Positions 48,101-53,149 of a stretch of 64,000 bases of DNA are shown piece by piece (the stretch's first letter is position 1; each line of letters starts with the position of its first letter). The position numbers were made by a program, and so were the translations under genes. The stretch lies in assembly GCA_900708905.1 (NCBI GenBank), contig CAADRB010000020.1, forward strand, positions 1,449,411-1,513,410, written 5' to 3'. Source of the DNA: Hymenolepis diminuta (lineage: Eukaryota > Platyhelminthes > Cestoda > Cyclophyllidea > Hymenolepididae). The notes under the pieces were generated by a model. The model saw only the letters and a program-made list of their open reading frames with translations, had not been told where the DNA came from and searched no databases.

Positions 48101-50983
48101 AATATTTGACAGATTTTATTGATGCTCTGTCTCTCTGTTAGTAATAAAATGATATCTACCGGAATTCGGCAGTGTTACAGTTGCAACCACTGATTAAAAA
48201 TGTGAAGGGAAATATGTCCTGGGTGGAATTAAAAAATTTCTGAGCGGAAATCTTTCAACTAAAACAGTTACTTAATTACTGCTTCTTCATACTCATCCCT
48301 GGTAATGAAATCTTCTCACTGCTTTTTTACCAACTCATCAGACAATCAATCTATCTATATATTCTGAGTTTACTCTCCCTATAATGAAGGTCGTAGTTTG
48401 GGCTAGAAATTTCTTATTTCTTTCCCTACTAAGTCTGATCAATGATAGTCACTGAGCATCTAGCAATATGACAGTGGTGTTCTGGAACACATCAGCGGTC
48501 ACTTATCGTTCTGTTAAAATTATAACACACAATTAAGAACAAAACATTTTTTTGATAGCAATTTCATGTTTTTATTGCTGCTTTAATAGCCACTTTTAAT
48601 TTTGTTAAAAATTAGTGTATCCTTAAATCAGTGTATTCCTTCATCAGTGTGAAACATTTGACCGGAATTAACAGAAATTAACTAAGTGGTAAAGTAAGAG
48701 AATTAGATGATTTAGGTCTTAAAATCAAGAACTTTCATTTAACACCTGTCACGATTTATGCCTGTTTGTCTCAAAGACTTTAAAGTAGAGCTAATTTAGG
48801 TGCTTCACCAAATTAATTTCGATATTTCTCTGTAGAACTTATGATCTTCCTAAAGTCTAACAGGATACAATGGACTCCCGAGTGAGAAGTCCAAGAGTTA
48901 AGTAGTATGACATGTTTACCGCAGAGTTAGAATTGGATGAGAAAGGAAATGAAGAAAAGGAAGTTGAAATAGGATTTTGGAGGCACGACGAAGGTGTTAG
49001 TACTGAACGAGGGCGTCCTGAGTCATGAGAAACAGACGCGAATGTAGATACGATGTTGGAATTATGTGTTCATCGGTAAGCTACCAATCAATATCATTTG
49101 CTGCTAATTAGAGCCCACGATGTTATGAATTTGTTTATGTGCAGATACAAGTCGGAGTACTGAGTTCTACAACTTTCACAGCTTGAGATATTTGATACCT
49201 ACACTAGATAGAGACCTTTCAGAGAGAAGGTCTTCAAATATGAATCCAAATTCTTTGTTTGATTATACAAAAATGTGAGGGGAAGCTTTTCTCACAGCAA
49301 GTTTTGTAAGAAAATGATTGCTTTTTTATACAAGTTTCTGTTATTCCCTTTTTAAAGGTTAATCATCAACAGAAGGGGAAAGCATGAACAAGTTTATAGG
49401 ATCCAGGTTATTTGTTAATGCATCTACTATTATGTCTAATATTCACGCTTCCTATCCAACCTCAACGAATTAATAAATAAACGGAATAAATATGTGAATA
49501 GATGCTGTTTACCTAATTTCACAACTTAATCTCTCTTATTTAATTGCACCTTTTTCAACTAACCAAAATGTAGTCGGTGGATCCCCAGTTCTTTAGTAAC
49601 GTGAGTTTCTGTCAAAAATTTGCTGTATCTTTGCTAATGAATGCTTCGTTACTCGAGCATTGCTCGTTAGAACCGCATGAGGACATAATTTTATTACTGA
49701 ATAGATTTGCTAACATGATTTTCGCTATATTATCTATTGTTATTATTTTTCAGAGTAATATCAAATAACTTCTTACAAGTAGTATTCTTGAAAATGTTTT
49801 TGAACACGGAGACCAATAATGTAGTTCAACAAAGTCTGAAACGGGGTTAATGAGAAGTAGATAAAGTAGTCAGGGGATCAAGAATCATACTTTATTTGAA
49901 ATCAGGATGCATTAAGTTGTAACAGTAATTTTCTAATGTTTCAAAGTTCTTACTTCATACTTTGACTCTGAGGTCTCCGGATGGGTTAATATCTGCAATA
50001 TTCAGAGCTTGTTGATCAGGTGATTAAATCGAGTGGTATATTATTACCATTTCCGTTCAGTTTCAACTTATAGACAAGAGTAGGTAGATAAGATCACCAA
50101 AAATGATCTTTGCTAACAATTCACTATTTCATTACTCTTTTCTTCTACCATGAATAATCACGATAATTATATGTTTTCATCTTGTGAGTGCCTAACTAAT
50201 TCACTTCAATGCTTTAAAATTTCAGATTAAAGTTGGTAATACTTCACGTGGCAATGCTACATAGAAAGTTGAGCAACTGTTAATCTTCTAATATTATTCC
50301 GGGTATAGTGATGTACATTATTCATTGGGTAAAGTAAAATTATTTGCAAAACTCGGGCTTTGAAAACCCATTACCTCGTTGCGGTATTTGTATTTGTTAT
50401 TATATCTCCTGGCACAGTTTAATAATGTAGTCTCAGGACAAAGGAAGATTTTCAAATAACAATGTATATACGGAGTTTAAATTTTCTTCTTTAAGTATTC
50501 AATTTCTGTAGAAAATTAATAGGAACTCCAATTTCACAGTGGCTAATCTAGCGAAATTTCTTTGAATGGAGAAATGAAATACATTCAGGTAGATTCTTCA
50601 TATTATTAGACTCATGGATTGAAAGCACATTTCTAAAATATGACGAAGATGTGTGTGATTCTTAGTATTATGCATACTCGGAGGAGAGTAGGATTTACTT
50701 TATTCATATCGGTTTTAAGACAATGACCTTCATGGATTGAGATATTTGATGGCCATATGTTTTGCTGCAGAGTAGTCTTGAAGACCTAATAGGGTTATAA
50801 ATGTTTATAGTGATAAATTCAAATTCGCATCTTGGATGTATATGGAATTTTTATGCTCAATTTCGCTAAATATGCACGAACATGCTACTGCACAGCAAAA
50901 TAGCATTAATATCGTTTTAATTATCCTTTGGTTCTTTCGTATTTCAGTACCGTCAGTCTTTCAACGATGAGAAAGAACATTGA
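60..50983 (+). CDS. CDC14: CDC14-family dual-specificity protein phosphatase, 3' part of gene (11 exons, N-terminus outside window)
   Basis: The exons join at 60-126, 2916-2978, 3062-3149, 3220-3450, 12899-13241, 23498-23772, 27928-28369, 35672-35989, 41092-41481, 47265-47463 and 50948-50983. All junctions are GT-AG and all phases agree, giving 816 residues with no stop. Fragment residues 1-72 match the second half of the CDC14 N-terminal domain ([38 protein letters not shown]). Residues 73-200 are the phosphatase domain, with general-acid Asp121 in FPDGS, nucleophile Cys148 and Arg154 in [11 protein letters not shown], and [18 protein letters not shown]14 enzymes remove phosphate from Ser-Pro sites made by cyclin-dependent kinases and act in mitotic exit, centrosome, cilium or DNA-repair roles. 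The tail (about residues 200-816) is Asn/Ser/Gly-rich and probably disordered, much longer than the roughly 300-residue tail of human CDC14A; it keeps a TQGDQL motif (371-376) next to a basic patch. Family assignment is secure; the last junction is least certain. Confidence 0.93.
1470..1552 (+). repeat. Dispersed repeat family D, copy 1
   Basis: GAAGGGAATCGAGTTGAAGG and AATAAAGTCAGTATGTCCAA align with 13622-13709; both end in TTTGGATTC followed by TCG-type sequence. Confidence 0.3.
2268..2358. repeat. Imperfect long hairpin
   Basis: GAGCATTAAG pairs with CTTAATGCTC at the base. GCAGTG...GTTCATG pairs with CATGAACACTG at the top around an A8-rich loop. Arms are about 40 nt with internal bulges. 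It could be a non-coding RNA hairpin or a decayed palindromic element. Confidence 0.35.
2916..2978 (+). CDS. CDC14: CDC14 exon: end of N-terminal domain
   Basis: This 21-codon exon has phase 0 at both ends, acceptor tttgcttttcag and donor GTGGGT. It reads [20 protein letters not shown] then E, matching the family's GFFDFETFDVDEYEHYE. Only 83 nt separate it from the next exon. Confidence 0.93.
3062..3149 (+). CDS. CDC14: CDC14 exon: domain linker
   Basis: The exon reads [20 protein letters not shown] followed by PHARTMMDN and the first base of a split Gly codon (phase 1, donor GTACGA). WIVPxKFxAFSGPH is a signature of CDC14 and corresponds to NWIVPGKFLAFSGPHP in the human protein. A 70-nt intron follows. 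Confidence 0.95.
3220..3450 (+). CDS. CDC14: CDC14 exon: phosphatase domain up to the catalytic Cys
   Basis: This 77-codon exon starts by completing Gly, then reads [20 protein letters not shown] and on through FPDGS, with general-acid Asp121. It ends GVIAVHCK plus one base, so the nucleophile Cys148 lies two codons before the donor GTAAGG. The intron therefore cuts the phosphate-binding loop between Lys149 and Ala150. Confidence 0.97.
4176..4320 (+). repeat. tRNA-derived SINE, copy 1
   Basis: The head has an A-box-like TAGTACAGCGGTTAAATTGC (from 4178) and a B-box-like GGTTTGATGCC (4221-4231) at tRNA spacing. These resemble RNA polymerase III promoter boxes of a tRNA gene. A non-tRNA body follows, ending near CTCACTGGAGAGGCTTC, which is shared with the copy at 52157. 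No functional tRNA fold is expected: the acceptor stem is not paired. Confidence 0.5.
5342..5800 (-). mobile_element. Solo LTR of an LTR retrotransposon, copy 1
   Basis: This 459-bp unit has minus-strand termini TGTAGGATGAATCCC and CCCGCTACA, so it has 5-bp inverted ends TGTAG/CTACA (TG...CA). It is flanked on both sides by the 4-bp direct repeat GTAT (5338-5341 and 5801-5804), a target-site duplication of the size made by Ty3/Gypsy integrases. On the minus strand a TATA-like CTATAAAT is present. It is related along its length to 24833-25345. No second LTR or internal region adjoins it in the right orientation, so it is a solo LTR left by recombination. The 74-codon minus frame inside is part of the LTR. 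Confidence 0.8.
6380..6664 (+). pseudogene. Gypsy retropepsin fragment
   Basis: [13 protein letters not shown] (from about 6386) carries a retropepsin-like D-[IT]-A-S active-site signature. After a frame change it continues [20 protein letters not shown], with [11 protein letters not shown] at the end, matching the LLGxDWxxxLxL end of Gypsy proteases. The frameshift between the two parts breaks the gene. Confidence 0.65.
6840..7500 (+). pseudogene. Gypsy reverse transcriptase fragment
   Basis: Scattered, frame-shifted pieces of the fingers and palm (KMGCTN region near 6950, [17 protein letters not shown] near 7040) precede the clear catalytic palm motif [16 protein letters not shown] (7264 on). 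[18 protein letters not shown] follows, which is the typical Gypsy thumb entry. At least two frame changes occur. Confidence 0.8.
7500..7736 (+). pseudogene. Gypsy RNase H fragment
   Basis: [20 protein letters not shown] then [20 protein letters not shown] matches the DASPYGVGAVLxHxxPDGxEKxxAFAS core of Gypsy RNase H. The first catalytic Asp (DAS) has become AGV. The end is [20 protein letters not shown], the conserved TDHKPL segment with Asp replaced. Confidence 0.75.
8078..9058 (+). pseudogene. Gypsy integrase fragment
   Basis: A zinc-binding-like region ([20 protein letters not shown] then WPGM) ends in a stop. The core follows: [26 protein letters not shown], then [19 protein letters not shown] with the second catalytic Asp. 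A stop at 8462-8464 interrupts it. [17 protein letters not shown] has the third acidic residue, and [14 protein letters not shown] is the family's MTPHSTTGxSPAELL. The C-terminal module [20 protein letters not shown] is near 8808-8870. Several frames are used. Confidence 0.85.
9293..9317 (+). other. Polypurine tract / G-rich run
   Basis: GGGGCGAAATGGAGGGGAGG and four further G lie just downstream of the integrase end. The position and composition fit the polypurine tract that primes plus-strand DNA synthesis just before a 3' LTR; no LTR end was recognised after it. The G runs could also form a quadruplex. Confidence 0.5.
12396..12520 (+). repeat. Dispersed repeat family A, copy 1
   Basis: ATGTGCACCGATGG and the following 70 bases align with copies at 19943 and 51702, with many substitutions. 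The family is not identified. Confidence 0.45.
12899..13241 (+). CDS. CDC14: CDC14 exon: P-loop remainder and end of catalytic domain
   Basis: The acceptor is ccctttacag. The exon completes the loop as [20 protein letters not shown] and continues [20 protein letters not shown] and [11 protein letters not shown], nearly identical to human CDC14A. Catalytic Arg154 is here. After about 60 codons the sequence becomes polar and less conserved, the start of the C-terminal tail. The donor is AG/GTAAGT in phase 2. Confidence 0.97.
13622..13709 (+). repeat. Dispersed repeat family D, copy 2
   Basis: GGGAGTAAGAGATCGAGTAG and AAAAAAGTCAATACATCAAA match copy 1, with the shared 3' block TTTTGGATTCATCG. 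Confidence 0.3.
17621..17651 (+). repeat. mariner left terminal inverted repeat
   Basis: This repeat is identical over 31 bases to the reverse complement of 18863-18893. The element continues inward with CACATAGATGGCGCTAG, a subterminal motif often seen in mariner ends. Confidence 0.9.
17801..18828 (+). pseudogene. mariner transposase, broken
   Basis: It starts [20 protein letters not shown] at 17801 and shows the paired helix-turn-helix DNA-binding region, including [18 protein letters not shown] and GRPNEAV. A frameshift after about residue 70 leads to a stop at 18041. After the N gap come [20 protein letters not shown], then frameshifts around the HQDNA catalytic segment (second Asp of the D,D34D triad). 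[13 protein letters not shown] has Ser where the third catalytic Asp should be. The C-terminus ([15 protein letters not shown] ... [14 protein letters not shown]) lies in yet another frame, ending at 18828. It cannot encode active enzyme. Confidence 0.9.
18074..18370. other. Assembly gap (297 N)
   Basis: The run of N lies in the middle of the mariner transposase, where the first catalytic Asp would be. The size fits what a full element would need, so the element is probably continuous across it. Gaps here are typical where near-identical copies confuse assembly. Confidence 0.99.
18863..18893 (-). repeat. mariner right terminal inverted repeat
   Basis: This is a perfect partner of the left repeat. 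TA follows at 18894-18895. Confidence 0.9.
19450..19824 (+). CDS. Unrecognised open frame, 124 codons, possibly two membrane segments
   Basis: It begins [20 protein letters not shown] at an ATG and lies wholly inside a CDC14 intron, just downstream of the mariner. Residues 35-60 ([20 protein letters not shown]) and 75-97 ([20 protein letters not shown]) are hydrophobic. The end is Phe/Asn-rich ([16 protein letters not shown]), which is typical of chance translation of AT-rich DNA. I do not recognise it. It is the longest non-exon open frame in the window that does not cross a gap and is not transposon-derived, but is probably not a gene. Confidence 0.12.
   Translation: MTGQIVSYFSSRKIFEQLEQCRLKDEDQEYKLMASKVFFGIWSMGLGCSLLSFGYYPWLHFTMVLRVRVWAPAVWFKLFFLLISVYSHSLVISLKLDRRKWVKLLKNFVNFKLFFFNFLSYNVI
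19943..20021 (+). repeat. Dispersed repeat family A, copy 2 (partial)
   Basis: CTTAACCAATGCG and TCACTCACTGG...GTGCACCAATAGATATCGAATC align with the 5' half of the copy at 51702 (CTTAACCATTGTGG, CCACTCACCGG, GAGCCGATGGATATTGAATC). Confidence 0.4.
22889..22957 (+). repeat. Class II tRNA-like relic (Leu/Ser type)
   Basis: ACCAAGTGGTTA matches the CCGAGTGGTTA D-arm core of Leu and Ser tRNAs. About 25 nt later TTCCTCGTGGGGG resembles the long variable arm, and GGTTCCAAGTT (22946-22956) sits at the T-arm position. ACGAG-TTC-CTCGT forms a small stem. No acceptor stem or clear anticodon loop can be drawn, so it is a pseudogene or a SINE head rather than a working tRNA. Confidence 0.35.
23498..23772 (+). 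CDS. CDC14: CDC14 exon: C-terminal tail, Asn/Ser-rich
   Basis: The phase-2 join gives Arg, then [20 protein letters not shown] and [18 protein letters not shown]. It contains the low-complexity run INNNNNEGP and many Ser-Pro and Ser-rich stretches ([15 protein letters not shown]), possible phosphorylation sites. Acceptor is actacgaaatag and donor T/GTAAGT in phase 1. The base composition is clearly richer in G+C than the flanking introns. No similarity to human CDC14 is obvious here, so membership rests on frame, phases and composition. Confidence 0.85.
24614..24775 (+). repeat. Dispersed repeat family C, copy 1
   Basis: GAGATCAAAAGAATTGATTT and, further on, TTCTGCAATATTAAAAGCC match the copies at 43226 and 49868 at comparable spacing. 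Confidence 0.3.
24833..25345 (-). mobile_element. Solo LTR, copy 2 of the same family
   Basis: This 513-bp unit has minus-strand termini TGAAGGATGAATCCC and CCGCTACA. It is flanked by the 4-bp direct repeat GACC (24829-24832 and 25346-25349). It shares blocks with the copy at 5342, for example AACAGTAAATGAAAG, ATTGCGTAGACCAGGTT, GAGGTATGCTTACCTTTTCC and GGGATTCATCC. It carries about 100 bp (roughly 25047-25140) absent from copy 1, either an insertion here or a deletion there. The TATA-like TTATAA is conserved. It also lies inside a CDC14 intron, antisense to the gene. Confidence 0.8.
27557..27684 (+). repeat. Dispersed repeat family B, copy 1
   Basis: Aligns with 32899-33026 over about 128 bases, with shared blocks GGAAAAAT..ATAAA, TTAAGACCACATAATGA / TTAAAGGTCGATAGATGA and GGATAATCCCAA / GGGTAAATCCCAA. 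Confidence 0.4.
27928..28369 (+). CDS. CDC14: CDC14 exon: tail with conserved TQGDxL motif and basic patch
   Basis: The acceptor is atttcctttcag. The split codon gives Ser, then [20 protein letters not shown] and [22 protein letters not shown] matches the TQGDKL motif of vertebrate CDC14 tails, which independently ties this exon to the gene. The Lys/Arg/His patch just after it is a candidate nuclear localisation signal. The donor is CTCAG/GTTAGT in phase 2. It is phase-compatible with three downstream acceptors (28506, 34657 and 35672), so this is the branch point for alternative 3' ends. Confidence 0.9.
28506..28560 (+). CDS. CDC14: CDC14 alternative terminal exon with short basic tail
   Basis: The acceptor ctccattttcag lies only 136 nt after the preceding donor. 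In phase, the split codon gives Arg, then [17 protein letters not shown] and TGA at 28558-28560. This would make a fragment of about 520 residues here instead of 816, ending in a strongly basic peptide. No classical AATAAA was noticed immediately downstream. Use is inferred from splice signals and phase; transcript data would settle it. Confidence 0.55.
32100..32297 (+). CDS. Unrecognised open frame with coding-like composition, 65 codons
   Basis: It lacks an ATG at its start (TTG) and sits in a CDC14 intron. It reads [20 protein letters not shown] and later [20 protein letters not shown] then IDDLILVRD. Use of CGN arginine codons and a balanced residue mix differ from the chance frames around it. 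It could be a decayed exon or a fragment of a mobile element. The acceptor-like TTTAG upstream does not give the CDC14 phase. Function unknown. Confidence 0.15.
   Translation: MSGKDYLLFVVPRSQAYNIAFINVRGKENLGISYLKSEDFSDVRARLMCSDRLRTTIDDLILVRD
32899..33026 (+). repeat. Dispersed repeat family B, copy 2
   Basis: Partner of 27557-27684, in the same orientation and in another CDC14 intron. It is old and diverged. The origin is unknown. Confidence 0.4.
33842..33871. repeat. 15-bp tandem duplication
   Basis: GAATGTACCGTTATG is followed directly by GAATGTACCATTATC, two differences in 15. Confidence 0.6.
34657..34897 (+). CDS. Possible CDC14 alternative terminal exon with hydrophobic tail
   Basis: A good acceptor (ctgttgactttccag) precedes a reading frame that is in phase with the exon ending at 28369. 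The split codon gives Arg, then [20 protein letters not shown] and [12 protein letters not shown]. It ends with the hydrophobic stretch [20 protein letters not shown], followed by [18 protein letters not shown] including overlap, and TAG at 34895-34897. The first half has coding-like composition (GAG, GCG, AAG codons). The GTGATG at 34712 could be a donor but leaves the wrong phase for 35672, so this is an alternative last exon or not an exon at all. A chance open frame is the main competing explanation. Confidence 0.3.
35672..35989 (+). CDS. CDC14: CDC14 exon: C-terminal tail, Gly/Ser-rich
   Basis: The acceptor is cttttatttag. The phase-2 join gives Ser, then [20 protein letters not shown] and [18 protein letters not shown]. 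It includes a glycine run (GGGVGGGG) and SSPSRPG. The donor ACTAG/GTAAAT is in phase 2. Composition and an open frame across the whole exon support coding. There is no known domain. Confidence 0.85.
35990..41091 (+). other. CDC14 intron, 5.1 kb, no supported feature
   Basis: AT-rich sequence. Short open frames on both strands lack coding composition, known motifs or splice signals that fit CDC14 phases. I see nothing else in it. Confidence 0.65.
41092..41481 (+). CDS. CDC14: CDC14 exon: C-terminal tail, Asn-Gly repeats
   Basis: The acceptor is aatatcttag. The phase-2 join gives Arg, then [20 protein letters not shown]. It contains a Ser/Thr/Pro-rich segment ([17 protein letters not shown]) and a run of imperfect Asn-Gly repeats ([18 protein letters not shown]) around fragment residues 690-720. 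The donor TTAAG/GTAAGT is in phase 2. The repeat is low complexity and may vary in length between individuals. Confidence 0.87.
43226..43371 (+). repeat. Dispersed repeat family C, copy 2
   Basis: CGATATCAAAAGAGCTTAAT and TATCTGCAATACTCAGAACC match the other copies. Confidence 0.35.
45323..45357. repeat. TA-rich microsatellite
   Basis: An impure TA/TG dinucleotide run with an internal GATATATATAT block, in a CDC14 intron. Confidence 0.6.
45934..45961 (+). other. G-rich tract, possible quadruplex
   Basis: GGGTGGGCGAAG, a run of nine G in total, then AGGATGGG give at least four runs of three or more G within 28 bases, in otherwise AT-rich intron DNA. Confidence 0.5.
47265..47463 (+). CDS. CDC14: CDC14 exon: C-terminal tail, Pro/Ser-rich
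   Basis: The acceptor is cattcttactag. The phase-2 join gives Arg, then [20 protein letters not shown] and [20 protein letters not shown], ending DYRPRAN. The donor GTGGGT (47464) is weak. Without splicing, the frame runs on for 22 hydrophobic codons to TAA at 47530-47532, so intron retention could give another C-terminus. The codon-boundary end fits the proposed last exon at 50948. Confidence 0.8.
47464..50947 (+). other. CDC14 intron, 3.5 kb
   Basis: It contains a family C repeat (49868-50020) and a short exon-like stretch near 49573-49599 (acceptor aaaatgtag, then SVDPQFFSN, then GTGAGT) that is also in phase 0 and could be an extra small exon. The rest shows nothing identifiable. Confidence 0.6.
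49868..50020 (+). repeat. Dispersed repeat family C, copy 3
   Basis: TATCTGCAATATTCAGAGCT then TGTTG matches 43346-43370 with few changes; the 5' part is weaker. Confidence 0.35.
50948..50983 (+). CDS. CDC14: CDC14 proposed terminal exon
   Basis: A strong pyrimidine-rich acceptor (ggttctttcgtatttcag) is followed in phase 0 by [11 protein letters not shown] and TGA at 50981-50983. The phase matches the donor at 47464 and no better acceptor with a stop was seen between them. The exon is only 12 codons, so it rests on splice signal and phase alone; an exon near 49573 (SVDPQFFSN then GTGAGT) was the main alternative or could be an additional exon. Confidence 0.55.
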   Translation, partial: YRQSFNDEKEH

Positions 50984-51570
50984 AACCAAACACTGCAACT
51001 GAAGAGTAGAACGAAAGAATGTACCAATATCTACCGATTTAGATTTTAAATTTGCGGATAATCTCCGTAAAATCGTGAGACATTGTTGAAGATGATTGTG
51101 CGCGTGTGTAATATTTGCCTTTCAAATAACTTTCTGCCCATGGTCCTTATAACTTCATATCTCTCTATATACAAATATTTATATCGAATTCAAACTGGAT
51201 GCAATTCTCTTCCATCACAGTCTTTATGAACACTCAAATTCCCGCACCCCTCCCTCTTTTAAACAAGCATATTTTGAATAAGTATTAATGATGATGATGC
51301 ATATATAGATATATACTCCCTTGTGAATTCGTTTCTTTATATACCCTCGGGCTCACCATGCCGTCTCCCTACCATATTGTAGTCTCATACCCAGTTCTTT
51401 CCCATTACCCTCCTCATTCATGTTAATTCCATTTTTCAGTAACTCAGAATTTTACCTGCCCTTGTTGCATGCATTGCTTTAAACTGAAGGCTATTTTGAC
51501 CATAATTTACGTTTCGTTTTTATTTTGGGGTATGGTGGATGCCAGTTATGTTGATCTCACTAGGAGTGAA

Positions 51571-51576
51571 AATAAA
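51571..51576 (+). promoter_or_regulatory. Candidate polyadenylation signal for CDC14
   Basis: AATAAA lies about 590 nt after the proposed CDC14 stop, in the spacer between the convergent genes. An AATAAG variant occurs earlier near 51268. Hexamers occur often by chance in AT-rich DNA, so this is only a candidate. Confidence 0.25.
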
Positions 51577-51701
51577 TTTACACTGATACTAGATAAACTC
51601 CATATCCTTTCATAAATGCTTTATTCAACACTCTTCTTACGAAGAAGGAAATATCATAAGATCACCCTGGTTAGAAACTCAAATTCTACCTCCATTTTAT
51701 T

Positions 51702-51836
51702 GGCCAGACTTAACCATTGTGGTTGAACATTCCACTCACCGGATGTGAGCCGATGGATATTGAATCCTTTGACATCTGACTTCACGGATGAGCACATTGA
51801 TTGCTGTGTCACCGTTACTGGCCAGATGTATTTGCC
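51702..51836 (+). repeat. Dispersed repeat family A, copy 3
   Basis: This is the longest copy. It is bounded by GGCCAGA at one end and GGCCAGAT at the other. GATATTGAATCC has a weak B-box look, but no A box is visible. Confidence 0.45.
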
Positions 51837-52156
51837 ATTATTTCAAAATGTATGTGTAACGTACTAAGCCCTCTTATAAGAAGTAACTAGTGATCAATCG
51901 ATAGAACACATCTAAAAGTAATTAATAGGTTTTATTAACAAATAAAGAAAATTGCATTAAGCCCTTAATCATTTGCCATAATTAAACTAGCGCTGATAAA
52001 CAACGCATATAAGCAGGAATCATAAACCGAAAGGGGTATTATATAACACTCTAGACTTTAGTCATATTTGGAGAATTATAAATAGATGTATAGTACTAAG
52101 GAGAGGGAGTGACAATACATAAGAGTAATGAAAATAATGCCTGATGCATATGCACT

Positions 52157-52320
52157 GATGGTCCAGTGGTCAGCGCGCACGATTGCTAAGTTTAGAGGAC
52201 ACAATGTCGATGTTCATCGGAGGGCACATCCAGTGACATGGTGGGACAGCTTCACTGGTTACTACTAATCAACAAGAGGAGTGGTAAAATGCCAGTTTCA
52301 CATGGGAGAGGCTCCACCTA
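52157..52320 (+). repeat. tRNA-derived SINE, copy 2
   Basis: The A-box-like TGGTCCAGTGGTCAGCGCGC (52159-52178) is an excellent match to a tRNA D-arm. The B box near 52204-52217 (GTCGATGTTCATC) is scrambled. The tail shares a GGGAGAGGCTCCA-type segment with the copy at 4176. It lies in the spacer between the two genes. Confidence 0.5.
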
Positions 52321-53091
52321 ATTTAAGTGTTATTAATACTTCTAACGGATTTGAGATGTGAGATACATCGAGACCATTACAATTCTAGATTTCATTGTGA
52401 TTAAACGTTTGCAAGATGAATCTTGAAAGGAAAGTTCTACGAAAGTAGGTTTGAAGAAGAATATATACATATATTTATATATTTATCAATTTCTATTTGT
52501 GAGGTATAAATTGGAAGTCATGCAGACAAGTCTGATTCGACATGTCCTCGTCTAAATCGTAAGTCAGTTTAAATTGGCATCGGTTAGTAATTACAGTACG
52601 TTTATTTGGTAGGGATGAAAATAGTCCCAAAACTGGTCATATCTCATACCACATTGGTAAGGTAAAAAAGAAACATGTAATTTTTCATCGCGAGAAGGCA
52701 ACAGATGTTGGGTAACAGTAAAGTCCACTAAGGGGAGGAAAAAGACGATAATAAATTAGGCAAATATATTAAAATTCTTACTATATATCATTTTTTCGAA
52801 ACCAGTTTTACATTATTCACATTTCCAAACCTGAAATTCCGTTCACGATATTTAGCATACGTGACATACGCATATGAAGTAATTAAGAAAGTATCGGAAT
52901 GAAATAATTGAGAACTATTTAACTGGAAAATGATGCTTAATCTAAATTTGATTCATTCCAAGTCCCTAGTTTTCTCAAAAGATGAATTAATGTTACTTGA
53001 TAATCAAACTAAGGCTAGTTTTATATTTTTACTACTTAACGAAATCAAAATAGTCAATAAGCTGTTTAGATATCTAACATTTCAGAATCAC

Positions 53092-53149
53092 AAGCGTGAG
53101 GTCCCAAATTGACCTGCCCAGACATTACCTGCTGAATGACCTCACGCTT
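53092..53149. repeat. 12-bp perfect inverted repeat
   Basis: AAGCGTGAGGTC at 53092-53103 and GACCTCACGCTT at 53138-53149, separated by 34 nt, lie in the spacer between the convergent genes. Confidence 0.6.
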
